Shown here: positions 35,406-45,616 of the stretch, piece by piece | Layout: each line of letters starts with the position of its first letter | Position numbering within the stretch: the first letter of the stretch is position 1 | Assembly (NCBI GenBank): GCA_009838625.1 | Contig: VXRG01000182.1 | Location: forward strand, 1 to 64,000 | Reading direction: 5' to 3' | Source: Caldilineaceae bacterium SB0664_bin_27 | GTDB lineage: Bacteria; Chloroflexota; Anaerolineae; Caldilineales; Caldilineaceae | DNA length: 64,000 nucleotides | Made by a program: the position numbers and the translations under genes | The notes under the pieces: model-generated | The model's input: only the letters and a program-made list of their open reading frames with translations | Database searches by the model: none | Told to the model about the DNA's origin: nothing

Positions 35406-36689
35406 TCAACCCCGTTGCTCCACACTTATGATCAACCACTGATCAGTCGTCCTGTTGCTCAAGTCAGAGGGGACGTGCTCCAAGGTAAATGCATAGAGTC
35501 TGCTCTCCAGTGCCGCGTCGACCTGAAAGACGAGGGCTGCCAAGACTTCCGTCGTAATCCTTTGAGAGGTGGCTGCCTGACCGGCAAACGTAGGTATCGT
35601 CGAATAAGTTTCCATCGCATCCACCCAGGCGAACCCTTCCAATGCCCGCGGCACATTCTGGCGTGCTTCCTCGCTCAGTAGCTGAGAATTACCGTCGGGT
35701 TGCAGTAGATAGGCTAACACGACCGCTTCCGGGTAAAACGGGGATTGGGGAATGCCATAACAGAATAACAGTTTGCGCGGGCCCTCCTCATAATAGATGG
35801 CCGCACGATACGCACCAGCGCTGGTCAAGTCTGTATCCAGTCGCCGCTCAAAGCGGGACTCCTTGCAGAGTAGGCTACGGTCATGCGCCGGATAACGGGC
35901 ACGTATAGTCCGCATAGGGGAACGATCCGCCGCGCCGTCCCACTCCTCGACGTACAGTCCGCCCGGCGCCGAGATCTGTGTGCTGCCGTATCCTTCGCTG
36001 ATCGTACTCCACCAGAAGATGCTGATATAGGTCGGGCCGCCGATCGGGCTGTGGCCGCCGTACACGATCAACTCATCGTGAACCGGCAAATCACCCGGCG
36101 CCTCGCCTACCGCCTGTCCGCTGACAGATGCTGGCATCTGCTCCGCCAGAACTTCAAAGTACCGGTTCTCAGTCTCTCTCGGATCTTCACGCCTGACCAC
36201 GATCCACTCGGGCCGACCGGTCTGCCGCGGCGGCGCCACAAAACCAAAACCGGCACCTTGCCAGTAGTTGGGTAGCAGGGCATACGGCTGAAGCCAGGGG
36301 GCCGGCGGCCTTGAACTATCTTCCGTCTCCTCAGGCATACCGATCGGCGTTTGCGAGTCGTAGATCACCGCCCCAATCGGACCGCTGATCTCTTCGCCGT
36401 CGGCAGTCTTACTGGCATCGTAACGGTAGAAGAGAAGGTACTCCTCCTCAGCGTCCGCGTCGATGTTGATCGACTCCCATGTGGAGACGGCCTTCCATTC
36501 CTCCGGCAAAATCATCCCCAGGTCGATGTTCAGCTCGGGGCTCGGCTCCGGAGGTTCACATGCATTCAAAAGGATCAGCATGCAGAGCATGCACAACACA
36601 ACTGCCCGCGTTCTCAACTTCCGATGGAAGTAGGCGCCGCCGGCTTTTCTTCCAAAGCCGTTTAGAACACGAGAGCGGAGGTCAGGCAT
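35406..36689 (-). CDS. Predicted lipoprotein, unknown function
   Basis: A 427-residue protein. The ATG at 36689 follows a strong GGGAGGAGG ribosome site. A long basic N-region, a hydrophobic stretch with LCMLCMLILLNAC (lipobox, Cys near 44) and an acidic/proline-rich stalk indicate an exported lipid-anchored protein. The body is mostly beta with repeated tryptophan/tyrosine-rich strands and two clusters that recall FG-GAP or VCBS-like ligand domains (INIDADAEEEYLLFYRYD), but the match is weak. It starts 57 bases after the folC stop and may be read from the same transcript. Confidence 0.65.
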   Translation of the reverse strand: MPDLRSRVLNGFGRKAGGAYFHRKLRTRAVVLCMLCMLILLNACEPPEPSPELNIDLGMILPEEWKAVSTWESINIDADAEEEYLLFYRYDASKTADGEEISGPIGAVIYDSQTPIGMPEETEDSSRPPAPWLQPYALLPNYWQGAGFGFVAPPRQTGRPEWIVVRREDPRETENRYFEVLAEQMPASVSGQAVGEAPGDLPVHDELIVYGGHSPIGGPTYISIFWWSTISEGYGSTQISAPGGLYVEEWDGAADRSPMRTIRARYPAHDRSLLCKESRFERRLDTDLTSAGAYRAAIYYEEGPRKLLFCYGIPQSPFYPEAVVLAYLLQPDGNSQLLSEEARQNVPRALEGFAWVDAMETYSTIPTFAGQAATSQRITTEVLAALVFQVDAALESRLYAFTLEHVPSDLSNRTTDQWLIISVEQRG

Positions 36690-36746
36690 GCCCCCTCCTC
36701 CCGAAAGCAGCTTGCTGAAGGGCAGTGACTTCATGGAGTTCATCGG

Positions 36747-38135
36747 TCAAGTGGCGCCGTAACCGGGCGGCAGCGGCGCCAGCGGCGGGTCTGTGTTGGC
36801 TTCATGAATCCAGTCATCCGCCGGCAAGAGACCGGGGTGCAACCTGTTCCATGCCTCTCGCAGCTCTGCGGCGACAAATACCGAACCGGTCCCGACGATG
36901 TAGCCGTCTGCAGGAGTAATCTCCCGCGCGGTTCCGATCGCCGCGTCCATTGACGGCGCCGCAACCACCGTTCGTCCTTCTTCCACAGGCATAGATCCGA
37001 TGGCCGCGCGCAGGTCCGGCACGGACAACGCCCTCGGATGGCGACTCTGCACCAGCACAATGCGCGGCGACGCGGCCATGGCCAGCTGCAACATCGGCCC
37101 GATATCCTTGTCGCTGTTGACCCCGAAAACGAAGGTAAAGGGTCTCTGTTCGTGGGTTGTTGCCAGCGTCGAGAGCAGTATCTCCAGGCTGTCTCTGTTG
37201 TGCGCGCAGTCCACAACCACGGGCTTGCCCTCTTTGGCCGGCTGAGGCAGCCATTCAATCCGGCACGGCCACCTTGTATGGACCAGTCCGTTGTCTACAA
37301 GTTGATCATCCCACCGGGCCAGGCCGGCTCGATGCAGTTCCCGCACCATCTCGTAGGCGATCCCGGCATTGATCTTCTGGTGTTGCCCAACCAGCGGCAG
37401 CGTGGCCCGCCGGTAAGTCTGCGCCTCTGACAGAGGCGCCTCCAATTCCGCAGCTACACGCCGCAGTATCTCGTCCGCTCTCCGATTCTGCGGCGCACTG
37501 AATACCGGCGTATTTCGCTTGATGATCCCGGCCTTCTCCGCTGCAATCTCCTCCAGGCTGTCACCGAGAATATGCATGTGGTCTTTGCTGATATGGGTGA
37601 TGCCGCACACCTCTGGCAGCACAACATTGGTGCTGTCCAGACGCCCGCCTATCCCCACTTCCACCACCGCCCAGTCGACCCCGGCCTCCGCAAAAAAAAG
37701 AAAGGCGATCACCGTGATACGACCAAAAACGGTCAGATCAGGGGTCGTCTCCAGATGGGGTAATGCTCGTTGGATCAGTTCAGCACACTTTTCCTGGGAG
37801 ATTAACTGTCCGTCAACGCGTATGCGTTCCCGAAAAGTGTGCAGGTGGGGGCTTGTAAACAGACCGGTGCGGTAACCCAGATGACGAAGAATCGATTCAG
37901 TATAGGCGCTGGTGCTTCCCTTGCCCTTTGTGCCCGTCACATGGACAGTTCGAAAGCACTCCTGGGGGTTGTCCAACCCTGCCAGCACCGCCCGCATGCG
38001 GTCCAATCGGCTTTCAGGGTCCTTCGAACGGGGAGCGCGGCCGTCGAATCTGGCATCGTGAAAAAGTATGCCGATCGCCTCTTCGTATGTAAGCCGCCCT
38101 GTGGAAATGAACTTTGGCGCCGGCCCTTTCGACAC
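36747..38135 (-). CDS. folC: Folylpolyglutamate synthase/dihydrofolate synthase
   Basis: A Mur-ligase-type enzyme (462 residues) that adds glutamate to folates. The P-loop is TGTKGKGS (67-74), with the family TYEEAIGILF at the start and ITHISKDHMHILGDSLEEIAAEKAGI in the central domain. The C-terminal domain has VVDCAHNRDSLEILL and FVFGVNSDKDIG. The GTG at 38135 is preferred because AAGGAG lies five bases before it; GTG 38141 and ATG 38162 are alternatives. It is divergent from gap. Confidence 0.9.
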   Translation of the reverse strand: MSKGPAPKFISTGRLTYEEAIGILFHDARFDGRAPRSKDPESRLDRMRAVLAGLDNPQECFRTVHVTGTKGKGSTSAYTESILRHLGYRTGLFTSPHLHTFRERIRVDGQLISQEKCAELIQRALPHLETTPDLTVFGRITVIAFLFFAEAGVDWAVVEVGIGGRLDSTNVVLPEVCGITHISKDHMHILGDSLEEIAAEKAGIIKRNTPVFSAPQNRRADEILRRVAAELEAPLSEAQTYRRATLPLVGQHQKINAGIAYEMVRELHRAGLARWDDQLVDNGLVHTRWPCRIEWLPQPAKEGKPVVVDCAHNRDSLEILLSTLATTHEQRPFTFVFGVNSDKDIGPMLQLAMAASPRIVLVQSRHPRALSVPDLRAAIGSMPVEEGRTVVAAPSMDAAIGTAREITPADGYIVGTGSVFVAAELREAWNRLHPGLLPADDWIHEANTDPPLAPLPPGYGAT

Positions 38136-38286
38136 GGACACTCCTTGATTCTGCAGATGCACACTCTGACATTGATTGTAAACTCTGTCCCTGATGCACG
38201 CAAACGATTGCCGGAAAGTTACCCCTGCTCACAGCCAGAACAGCGGCAGTCTTCCGGCCGCGCAAACTTCAGTTCCGACACGGGGA

Positions 38287-38318
38287 TTGTCAGCGATCCC
38301 GGCCCGATATGGTAAAAT
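38287..38318 (+). promoter_or_regulatory. Candidate promoter of the glycolytic operon
   Basis: An extended -10 box TGGTAAAAT ends at 38318, 44 bases before the gap ATG. A TTGTCA motif at 38287-38292 is 20 bases further up, longer than ideal, but the TGn extension can compensate. AGGAGA precedes the ATG. Confidence 0.4.
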
Positions 38319-38362
38319 TGCCAGCACTAATTATAGTCCAAACTCGCCTAGGAGACTCTTAA

Positions 38363-39373
38363 ATGACCACGAGAATCGCCATCAACGGCTTCGGTCGTAT
38401 CGGTCGTCAGGTAACCAAAGCTCTGTTCGAGCACCACAATGATACATTCGACCTTGTCGCGATAAACGATCTGGGTGATGTGCAGACCATGGCCCACCTG
38501 TTCAAATATGATACCAACTACGGCGTCTTTGAAGGCACCGTTGACATTGACGATGGCGATCTTACAATCAACGGAGACCGGCTGAAAGTCCTAAGCGAGC
38601 GCGACCCGAGCCAACTGCCGTGGGGCGACTTGGGCGTTGACATCGTCGTCGAGAGTACCGGCGTCTTCCGAGATCGAGAAACGGCCGCTCTCCACCTCGC
38701 CGCCGGCGCAAAAAAAGTGATCATCAGCGCCCCGGCCAAAGGCGAAGACATCACCATCTGCATGGGCGTCAATAACGATCAGTACAACCCCGGCAGCCAT
38801 CACGTCATCAGCAACGCCAGCTGCACCACAAACTGCCTGGCCCCCGCAGCCAAAGTCGTCAACGACACCATCGGCATCGAGCAGGGGCTCATGACCACCG
38901 TCCACGCCTACACCACCGACCAGCGCATCCTCGACTTAGTGCACGAAGACCTGCGCCGCGCCCGCGCCGCCGGCATGAACATCATTCCAACCACCACCGG
39001 CGCCGCCAAAGCCGTGTCACTCGTTGTGCCGGAGTTGGAGGGCAAGTTTGACGGCATGGCCATGCGCGTTCCGACTTCCACGGTCAGCGTAGTCGACTTT
39101 GTGGCCAAAGTCAGCACCCCGGGCAGCACCGAAGACCTGCTGGACGCTTTCTCCGAAGCTGCGTCCGGACCTATGAAGGGCATCCTCGACATCACCTATG
39201 AGCCCCTGGTCAGCTCGGACTTCCAGGGCAATGCTCATAGCAGTGTGATCGATGCCGAATTTACAGCCTGCTACGGCGATCTGGTCAAAGTCGTCACCTG
39301 GTACGATAACGAGTGGGCGTACAGTGTCCGCGTTACCGATCTCGCCGCCTTTGTGGCCGGCCAGGGCGTCTAG
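38363..39373 (+). CDS. gap: Glyceraldehyde-3-phosphate dehydrogenase, type I
   Basis: A 336-residue NAD-dependent glycolytic enzyme. The N-terminal [12 protein letters not shown]-type Rossmann motif is present as [12 protein letters not shown]. Asp36 in AINDLGD favours NAD over NADP. The catalytic cysteine is C154 in [12 protein letters not shown]. The C-terminal [15 protein letters not shown] is standard. First gene of the gap-pgk-tpiA operon; pgk follows after 31 bases. Confidence 0.97.
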   Translation: MTTRIAINGFGRIGRQVTKALFEHHNDTFDLVAINDLGDVQTMAHLFKYDTNYGVFEGTVDIDDGDLTINGDRLKVLSERDPSQLPWGDLGVDIVVESTGVFRDRETAALHLAAGAKKVIISAPAKGEDITICMGVNNDQYNPGSHHVISNASCTTNCLAPAAKVVNDTIGIEQGLMTTVHAYTTDQRILDLVHEDLRRARAAGMNIIPTTTGAAKAVSLVVPELEGKFDGMAMRVPTSTVSVVDFVAKVSTPGSTEDLLDAFSEAASGPMKGILDITYEPLVSSDFQGNAHSSVIDAEFTACYGDLVKVVTWYDNEWAYSVRVTDLAAFVAGQGV

Positions 39374-39404
39374 ATCAACTGCCACCCATCTAAGGCACTG
39401 GACC

Positions 39405-40589
39405 GTGTCGCGCAAAAGGACCATCCGGAATGTCAACTGGCAAGGCAAGCGCGCCCTCGTCCGCGTAGACTTCAATGTGCCTGTAGATGCCGACGGGTGC
39501 GTAGGCGATGACACCCGCATCCGCGCCACGCTGCCCACCCTGGATTTCCTGCGTTCGCACGGCGCATCACTTGTCCTGATGAGCCACCTTGGCCGGCCCG
39601 ATGGCGAACCCGATCCCCGCTACAGCCTGCGGCCCGTCGCCCAGCGGCTCAGCCAGCTCCTTGACGCAGACGTTCAGTTCCCCGGCGCCGTCACCGGTCC
39701 ACATGTCGAAGCCGCCGCAGCCGACCTCGACCAAGGGGAACTACTGCTGCTCGAAAACACACGCTTTGACCCAGGTGAAACCAGCAATAATCCCGCGTTG
39801 AGCGAATCTCTCGCCCGCCTCGGCGATCTCTTCGTCAACGACGCCTTCGGCAGCGCTCACAGGGCGCACGCAAGCACAACCGGCGTGGCCGCCCATCTGC
39901 CTTCCGTAGCCGGTCTGCTGATGGAAAAGGAGTTGACCTACCTCGGTGAAGCGCTTGAGGACCCCGAACCTCCCTTCATCGCCATTCTCGGCGGCGCCAA
40001 AGTCAGCGACAAGATCGCCGTCATCGAGCAGCTCATCCGAAAGGTAGATGCCATCCTCATCGGCGGCGGCATGGCCAACACCTTTCTTGCGGCTGCCGGC
40101 TGCCGGATGGAAGCAAGCCTGGTCGAAACGGAAGTGCTTGACACCGCCCGGGCTCTGTGCGGCATCGGTGAAGAAGTTATCCAGCTGCCGGTCGATCTCA
40201 CTGTTGCCGACAGCTTCTCAGCGACCGCCGACTCTCGCACGGTCAGTGTGACCGAGATTCCGGCTGGCTGGATGGCCCTTGACATCGGTGAGGCCACCGT
40301 CGCACACTTTGCCAATCGCCTCGCCGGCGCCCGCACCGTTCTCTGGAACGGTCCTATGGGTGTCTTCGAATTCCCCCGCTTTGCCCGCGGCACCTTTGCC
40401 ATCGCCGAAATGCTGGCTGGGCTGTCCCAGGCCACCACAATCGTTGGCGGCGGCGACTCGGCCGCTGCTGTGCAGCAGGCCGGACTGGCCGGGCGAATGT
40501 CCCACGTGAGTACCGGCGGCGGCGCCAGTCTGGAGTTCCTGGAAGGGAAGCTCTTGCCCGGCGTGGCTGCCCTGAACGAGGAGGCGTGA
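39405..40589 (+). CDS. pgk: Phosphoglycerate kinase
   Basis: A 394-residue glycolytic kinase. RVDFNVPVD, the substrate-binding [22 protein letters not shown] and the nucleotide-domain [17 protein letters not shown] and [11 protein letters not shown] motifs are all visible. The GTG at 39405 gives the normal length and follows AAGG by nine bases; longer in-frame versions would run into gap. The next gene begins three bases after the stop and takes its ribosome site from the end of pgk. Confidence 0.96.
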   Translation: MSRKRTIRNVNWQGKRALVRVDFNVPVDADGCVGDDTRIRATLPTLDFLRSHGASLVLMSHLGRPDGEPDPRYSLRPVAQRLSQLLDADVQFPGAVTGPHVEAAAADLDQGELLLLENTRFDPGETSNNPALSESLARLGDLFVNDAFGSAHRAHASTTGVAAHLPSVAGLLMEKELTYLGEALEDPEPPFIAILGGAKVSDKIAVIEQLIRKVDAILIGGGMANTFLAAAGCRMEASLVETEVLDTARALCGIGEEVIQLPVDLTVADSFSATADSRTVSVTEIPAGWMALDIGEATVAHFANRLAGARTVLWNGPMGVFEFPRFARGTFAIAEMLAGLSQATTIVGGGDSAAAVQQAGLAGRMSHVSTGGGASLEFLEGKLLPGVAALNEEA

Positions 40590-40592
40590 TCT

Positions 40593-40964
40593 ATGAGTTT
40601 TCTACAAAGGCTGGCATCGCTCTTTACAGGCGGCGGAGGCGGCGACAATCGCGCCTTCCCAATCTATGTATTCAGTAACCGCTGCCGGGAACCGATCATG
40701 GCCGAAATCGACCTGGTCAACAGTCTCAGCCGTGATGAGGAAAATGACGACAAGTATTACACCCGCAAAGTGCTGCAGGGGAGTGGCAAGAATCGCTGTT
40801 TTACCCAAGTCGAAGTCGAAATCTGGTTCGACCGCGGCAAAAAGGTCTCCCATTACGAAGTCAGCGGCGGTCGTTGGCTTACCCTGGAGGAGTACGAAGA
40901 GGAGCTGGTACGCTTCGAAGCTCCCCCCGAAGATGAAAACTCGGCAGACGACGATGCCCAGTAA
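40593..40964 (+). CDS. Small conserved-looking protein in the glycolytic operon, unknown function
   Basis: A 123-residue acidic protein that I cannot assign. After a glycine-rich lead it has [23 protein letters not shown], a [17 protein letters not shown] segment with a second cysteine, and a beta strand pair ([22 protein letters not shown]). The tail is strongly acidic. It begins three bases after pgk with GAGGAGG upstream, so it is clearly co-translated with the glycolytic genes. No catalytic motif is visible. Confidence 0.75.
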   Translation: MSFLQRLASLFTGGGGGDNRAFPIYVFSNRCREPIMAEIDLVNSLSRDEENDDKYYTRKVLQGSGKNRCFTQVEVEIWFDRGKKVSHYEVSGGRWLTLEEYEEELVRFEAPPEDENSADDDAQ

Positions 40965-41170
40965 GGCTGGAACAGTGCAGCAGCCGCCAAGGGCCCGATT
41001 CAGTTGTCGTCTGCCAAGAGCAGTTTATCGGGCGACAGTAGCTGTACGCTTGTAAGCAGATTCTGGCTGTCCTTCACACGGCAAGAAATAGTTCGCCCTT
41101 TTCCCCCCTCATTCACACGACCTGTCGAGGCCTCGCCGCCTGACACAACCCCCTGCGGAGAATACCCACA

Positions 41171-41938
41171 ATGCGTAGACCGATGATGGCTGGCAACTGG
41201 AAAATGAATATGACCGTGGCCGAGGCGCTCGCCCTCGCGCGGCAGATATACCAGTTGGTCGGCGACACGTCCGTGGTGGAACAGCTGCTGTGCCCGCCTT
41301 CAGTCTGTCTGCACCCTCTGAAGGCGGCTTCAGACGGCATGCCCTTCCTGCTCGGCGCCCAAAACTGCCACTGGCAGGAAAGCGGCGCCTTCACCGGCGA
41401 AATCAGCCCAACCATGTTGCGCGGCCTCGCCGACTATGTGATCCTCGGGCACAGCGAGCGCCGCCAGCTCTTCGGCGAAACCGACAAAACCGTAAACAAG
41501 AAGACCCATGCCGTCGTGGCGAATCAACTAAACCCAATCGTCTGCGTAGGTGAAAGTCTTGAGCAGAATGAGCGCGGGGAAACCTCGTCAACCATAACTA
41601 CACAGGTGCGAGCCGCGCTCGACGGCCTGAACGGCGGGCAAATTCAATCCCTTGTTATCGCCTACGAACCGATCTGGGCAATCGGCACGGGCAGGGCCGC
41701 CACCGCTCAGACAGCTGGCGACATTTGCGGCCTTGTGCGCGCCATCCTGCGCGAAATGTACGGCGCCGCCGTCGCCGACACGACTCGCGTCCTCTACGGG
41801 GGCAGCACCAAACCGGACAATATCGGCGCCATTATGGAACAATCCGACGTCGATGGCGCGCTGATCGGTGGCGCATCGCTCGAGGCCGACAGCTACGCCG
41901 AGATGGTGAAGATCACCGCAGGGGTCTACGGCGACTGA
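41171..41938 (+). CDS. tpiA: Triosephosphate isomerase
   Basis: A 255-residue TIM-barrel glycolytic enzyme. Catalytic residues K11 (MAGNWKMN), H94 (ILGHSERR) and E166 ([11 protein letters not shown]) are intact, and the phosphate-binding [10 protein letters not shown] is present. It is third of the glycolytic enzymes, 206 bases after the unknown gene; that gap shows no gene and could hold a secondary promoter. Confidence 0.97.
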   Translation: MRRPMMAGNWKMNMTVAEALALARQIYQLVGDTSVVEQLLCPPSVCLHPLKAASDGMPFLLGAQNCHWQESGAFTGEISPTMLRGLADYVILGHSERRQLFGETDKTVNKKTHAVVANQLNPIVCVGESLEQNERGETSSTITTQVRAALDGLNGGQIQSLVIAYEPIWAIGTGRAATAQTAGDICGLVRAILREMYGAAVADTTRVLYGGSTKPDNIGAIMEQSDVDGALIGGASLEADSYAEMVKITAGVYGD

Positions 41939-41986
41939 CCCGCGCCTCGCTCCTCTTCACTCTCTCCTCGCCCGTCGCCCTTCCCC

Positions 41987-42742
41987 ATGTCTCCGTTCTC
42001 CCCTTATCTCTTTTTCGTCCTCTTCTTCATCCTTCTCGCCTCTCTCTGGTGGCTTAGCTGGCGAATCGGTCTGCTAATCCAGGAGATAGTCTATCTGATC
42101 ACCGGCTCAGATGACTTGGCGATGGTGATCCTCTTTCTGGTCTACCTGCCCGGCATCCTCGTCCACGAGGCCTCCCACTGGTTGGTAGCCAGGATTCTGG
42201 GCCTGAAGACCAGCAAGTTCCGCGTATGGCCCAAATACACGCGCAATACCATAGGCTTGGGGAGCGTGACCGTTTCGTCTGGTGGCGTGGTGTGGGATAG
42301 CCTCGTGGGGCTGGCCCCCCTTCTGATTGGGTCCGCACTGATCGTACTGATCGGTGAGCAAGTCTTCGATACGCAAACACTCGCCTTCGCCTGGCGCACC
42401 GGCCGGCTGCTGGACGGTCTGAACTTTGTCCTGACCGGTCTGGCCCAAAAGCCGGACAGCCTGCTGTGGAGCTATCTCCTCTTCGCCATTGCCAACGCGA
42501 TGATGCCCAGCGCCAGCGACCGTGCGCCGCTCAAGTCACTGGGCATCTATTTCGTCCTTATCGTCGCGGTGTTCGTCCTGATCGATCAGTCCGGCCGCAA
42601 TATGCTGCTCCTGTTGGATCTCCTCTTCGGTCCGATTCAGCTGCTGACCGGCGCCTTCTTCCTGGTCACAGCCATCGATCTCGCCGTCATTCTGCTACTG
42701 CTCGCTTCGAGAGAACTGTCTAAACTGTTTTTCAGCCAATAG
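41987..42742 (+). CDS. M50/site-2-protease-like membrane protein
   Basis: A 251-residue protein with about six membrane segments. LPGILVHEASHWLVARILGL contains an H-E-x-x-H zinc motif inside a membrane helix, as in M50 intramembrane proteases. A later ANAMMPSASDRAPL could supply the third ligand of the N-x2-P-x4-D type. Its role may be cleavage of membrane regulators, but many members of this family are uncharacterised. It starts 49 bases after tpiA. Confidence 0.7.
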   Translation: MSPFSPYLFFVLFFILLASLWWLSWRIGLLIQEIVYLITGSDDLAMVILFLVYLPGILVHEASHWLVARILGLKTSKFRVWPKYTRNTIGLGSVTVSSGGVVWDSLVGLAPLLIGSALIVLIGEQVFDTQTLAFAWRTGRLLDGLNFVLTGLAQKPDSLLWSYLLFAIANAMMPSASDRAPLKSLGIYFVLIVAVFVLIDQSGRNMLLLLDLLFGPIQLLTGAFFLVTAIDLAVILLLLASRELSKLFFSQ

Positions 42743-42790
42743 CTGCCTTCCGCTCAACTTTCGCGCCCGTGATCCGAAACCAAAGCGCGC

Positions 42791-44161
42791 CTAAAGCGAA
42801 GGCACCTTTTCCAGGCTCGTCCGGATAGCCTCCTCCGGGTAGTCGAAGTCCTCCAGGTTGCCGGCCAGATGCTGCTCATAGGCAGCCAGGTCGAAGTGCC
42901 CGTGGCCGCACATGTTGAAGACGATCACCTTGCCCTCGCCCTTCTCCTTGCACGCCAGCGCCTCCTGCATCGCCCCCCAAATCGCATGGGCAGGTTCGGG
43001 CGCCGGCAGGATCCCCTCCGCGCGCGCAAATGACAACGCGGCCCCGAATATCGCCCGCTGCTGAACATTGACCGCTTCGATCAGCCCCGCATCATGCAGC
43101 GCGCTGACCTGTGCGCTCATGCCATGATAGCGCAGTCCGCCTGCGTGGATCGGCGCCGGCACAAAGTCGTGGCCAAGCGTGTGCATCTTGATCAGCGGCG
43201 TCATCTGTGCCGTGTCACCGAAATCATAGGTGTACACACCTCGCGTCAGGCTCGGCGCAGCCGAAGGCTCCACCGCTACCACGCGGGCGTTCCTGCCGCC
43301 GCTGATGTTCTCCTTCAGGAAAGGGAAAGCGAAGCCGCCAAAGTTGCTGCCGCCCCCCGTACAACCGACCAGCACGTCCGGCCAGTCCTCCCCGAACGCC
43401 TCCAGCCCGCTGATCACCTCCTGCCCTACCACCGTCTGGTGCAGGAGCACATGATTCAGAACCGATCCAAGCGAGTACTTCGTATCCTCACGCGTGGCCG
43501 CATCCTCTACCGCCTCGGAGATCGCAATCCCCAGGCTGCCTGTGCTGTCAGGACTCTCCGCCAGAATCTGGCGGCCCGCGTTCGTGTCCGGGCTGGGGCT
43601 CGGCACAACCTCAGCGCCCATCGTCTCCATCAGAACCTTCCGGTAGGGCTTCTGCTCATAGCTGACCCGCACCATATAAACCTTGCATTCCACGCCGAAG
43701 ACCTGGCAGGCGAAACTGAGCGCACTTCCCCACTGTCCCGCGCCTGTCTCCGTCGCCAAACGGGAGACGCCCTCCTCCTTGTTATAGAAGGCCTGCGGCA
43801 CCGCTGTGTTCGGCTTATGGCTGCCGGACGGGCTGACACCCTCATACTTGTAATAAATGCGGGCCGGGGTATCCAGAGCCTTCTCCCATTCATACGCACG
43901 GATCAGAGGCGTTGGCCTCCATATCCGGTACACATCCTGCACCTGCTCAGGAATCTCGATGTAGCGTTCGGCGCTCACCTCCTGCAGGATCAGCGACATC
44001 GGAAAGAGAGGCGCCAAGTCGTCCGGACCAATCGGCTGACCTGTACCCGGATGCAAAGGCGGCGAGAGTTCAACACCGGCCGCGGGCAAATCCGCGTTTA
44101 TGTTATACCAGTGGGTCGGCATCTCCGACTCGTTCAGGATTACCTTTTTCTGTCTGCTCAT
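42791..44161 (-). CDS. TrpB2-type pyridoxal-phosphate enzyme (tryptophan synthase beta-like)
   Basis: A 456-residue protein. It has the TrpB2 N-terminal extension ([13 protein letters not shown]), the catalytic lysine K116 in [11 protein letters not shown] and the PLP phosphate-binding [11 protein letters not shown]. The ATG at 44161 follows GGGAGAG; the longer frame includes terminator sequence and is not used. TrpB2 enzymes make tryptophan from indole, usually without a TrpA partner. No trp operon genes are nearby, so it may serve indole salvage. Confidence 0.9.
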   Translation of the reverse strand: MSRQKKVILNESEMPTHWYNINADLPAAGVELSPPLHPGTGQPIGPDDLAPLFPMSLILQEVSAERYIEIPEQVQDVYRIWRPTPLIRAYEWEKALDTPARIYYKYEGVSPSGSHKPNTAVPQAFYNKEEGVSRLATETGAGQWGSALSFACQVFGVECKVYMVRVSYEQKPYRKVLMETMGAEVVPSPSPDTNAGRQILAESPDSTGSLGIAISEAVEDAATREDTKYSLGSVLNHVLLHQTVVGQEVISGLEAFGEDWPDVLVGCTGGGSNFGGFAFPFLKENISGGRNARVVAVEPSAAPSLTRGVYTYDFGDTAQMTPLIKMHTLGHDFVPAPIHAGGLRYHGMSAQVSALHDAGLIEAVNVQQRAIFGAALSFARAEGILPAPEPAHAIWGAMQEALACKEKGEGKVIVFNMCGHGHFDLAAYEQHLAGNLEDFDYPEEAIRTSLEKVPSL

Positions 44162-44250
44162 TTCTATGCTCTCCCTGTGATGGTGAGATTTCCGTTGCAA
44201 TGATGCGTCGGCTTCGCTACGCCGACGCTGCCCAGTGCGCCGCCCGGTGA

Positions 44251-44285
44251 TAAAAACAAAAGAGCCTGCCGCAATCGCGGCAGGC
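44251..44285 (-). terminator. Intrinsic terminator after thioredoxin gene
   Basis: A 9-base perfect stem (44264-44272 with 44277-44285) and a 4-base loop are followed on the minus strand by TCTTTTGTTTTT. It lies between the trxA stop and the trpB2 start. Confidence 0.88.
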
Positions 44286-44313
44286 CCTGTCACGAATCCA
44301 CTTCAATCTTTCG

Positions 44314-44643
44314 TCAGTTCAGGTGCGCCTGAATCTTGCCTAGCAGTTGGGCTTTTTGCTGAAAACCAACGATCGTCTCTACCTGCTGACCGTCCTTAAA
44401 CAGCATCAGCGTGGGAATGCTCATCACGCCAAATGCCATCGCCGTGCTCTGATTCTCGTCCACATCGAGTTTGCCGATCGTCAGTTTGCCGTCAAGCTCG
44501 GTAGCAATTTCATCCAGAACCGGTGCGATCATCTTGCAAGGACCGCACCACTCCGCCCAGAAATCCACCAGTACCGGCGTTTCCGATTGGATGACCTCAT
44601 CCTCAAAATTCGCATCTGTGACTACAACCGTGTTCTCGCCCAT
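44314..44643 (-). CDS. trxA: Thioredoxin
   Basis: A 109-residue cytoplasmic disulfide reductase with the active site WCGPC (32-36), the conserved [13 protein letters not shown] strand-helix and the cis-proline loop in [11 protein letters not shown]. The ATG at 44643 follows AGGAGA, and a strong terminator follows the gene, so it is probably a single transcription unit. Thioredoxin can feed reducing power to repair enzymes. Confidence 0.95.
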   Translation of the reverse strand: MGENTVVVTDANFEDEVIQSETPVLVDFWAEWCGPCKMIAPVLDEIATELDGKLTIGKLDVDENQSTAMAFGVMSIPTLMLFKDGQQVETIVGFQQKAQLLGKIQAHLN

Positions 44644-44875
44644 TTTCTTGTCTCCTACTCCTGTATTCGAGCGTACAAACTGCAACTATCCGGCGGATCC
44701 GTCCTGTACTTGCCAGTCATTTTCTATCTCAACATGCGATGTCTGGCAGGGCTGTAGACAAATCTACAAAAAATATAGTACGCCCAACGGAAGCCAAAAG
44801 TCAAAATACCAGCCCTTCGATTCTTACTATTCTATGCCTAAGTTCCTTTCGTAGTTGCCATGCCGTGGCGATCTT

Positions 44876-45490
44876 TCATTCACTCTTCTGCCGACTTTGC
44901 AGAAAAGCCGCGAACTCCTCCTTGTCCAGGGTCCCGGAACGGGGCCTTTCATTCTCCTGTCCGGGTTCTACCGGCGCGTCCTCTGCGACAGGTTGTTCAT
45001 CTTCCCCGCCAATCCGCGCCATCACCGCAGGGATCACGCCTGAAATACCTTCCAGAAACGCCCCTGTCAACGCCTGTCCGCCAGGCAGGTTGACTATCAA
45101 CGTCCGACCCCGAATACCTGCAACCCCTCTATCCAACATCGCCATTGGATTCTTCTCGACGGCCCTGGCGCGCATCGTCTCTGGCAATGACGGCATCAAC
45201 CGCTCCAGTACGGAAGTCGTCGCTTCTGGCACGATCTCCTCCGCTGAAGGTCCCGGAGCAGGGAAAGTGCCTCCTACCGTCAGAATCAGGTCCAGCTCCT
45301 CTTCATCGCACCACCGCCGCAGGGTCTCCTCCAGCTGGTAGCGAGGAGGCTCTCTGTAAACGTGACTGACGAGGGGCAGCAGTCCATCCAAAGCACCGGC
45401 CAGCTTTCTCTGCACATCAGCCAAAACCGCATCCGCGTCAACGTATTCAGTCGAATCGACAACTGCAAGAAACCCGCACCGGATCACCAT
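44876..45490 (-). CDS. MoaB/Mog-like molybdopterin-binding protein
   Basis: A 204-residue protein with the MoCF fold: LDLILTVGGTFPAPGPSAEE (the family TVGGTG motif is altered to TVGGTF) and GIRGRTLIVNLPG. An acidic, low-complexity tail of about 40 residues follows. Family members adenylate molybdopterin before molybdenum insertion, which MsrP (29600) would need. It follows the rpsI terminator. The changed glycine in the motif and the tail leave the activity uncertain. Confidence 0.72.
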   Translation of the reverse strand: MVIRCGFLAVVDSTEYVDADAVLADVQRKLAGALDGLLPLVSHVYREPPRYQLEETLRRWCDEEELDLILTVGGTFPAPGPSAEEIVPEATTSVLERLMPSLPETMRARAVEKNPMAMLDRGVAGIRGRTLIVNLPGGQALTGAFLEGISGVIPAVMARIGGEDEQPVAEDAPVEPGQENERPRSGTLDKEEFAAFLQSRQKSE

Positions 45491-45545
45491 TGATGTCGGA
45501 CTCTCCTTCCCCGTTACCCGAACTCTGTCTGGCCCAAATCGTCAG

Positions 45546-45587
45546 AAAAATGAAAGCACAAAAAGCGATGGCTTGGCCACCGCTTTT
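45546..45587 (-). terminator. Intrinsic terminator at the end of the ribosomal superoperon
   Basis: Twelve-base arms (45561-45572 with 45576-45587) form a hairpin with one G-U pair and a 3-base loop, followed on the minus strand by TTTTTGTGCTTTCATTTTT. It lies about 30 bases after the rpsI stop. Confidence 0.85.
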
Positions 45588-45616
45588 GTATTGCCTCGAT
45601 TTCTGACAGGCGTTTC

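Noticed and set aside
43094-44203. 369-codon open frame on the + strand
   Set aside because: Antisense shadow of the TrpB2 gene, rich in Arg and His as expected for a shadow frame.
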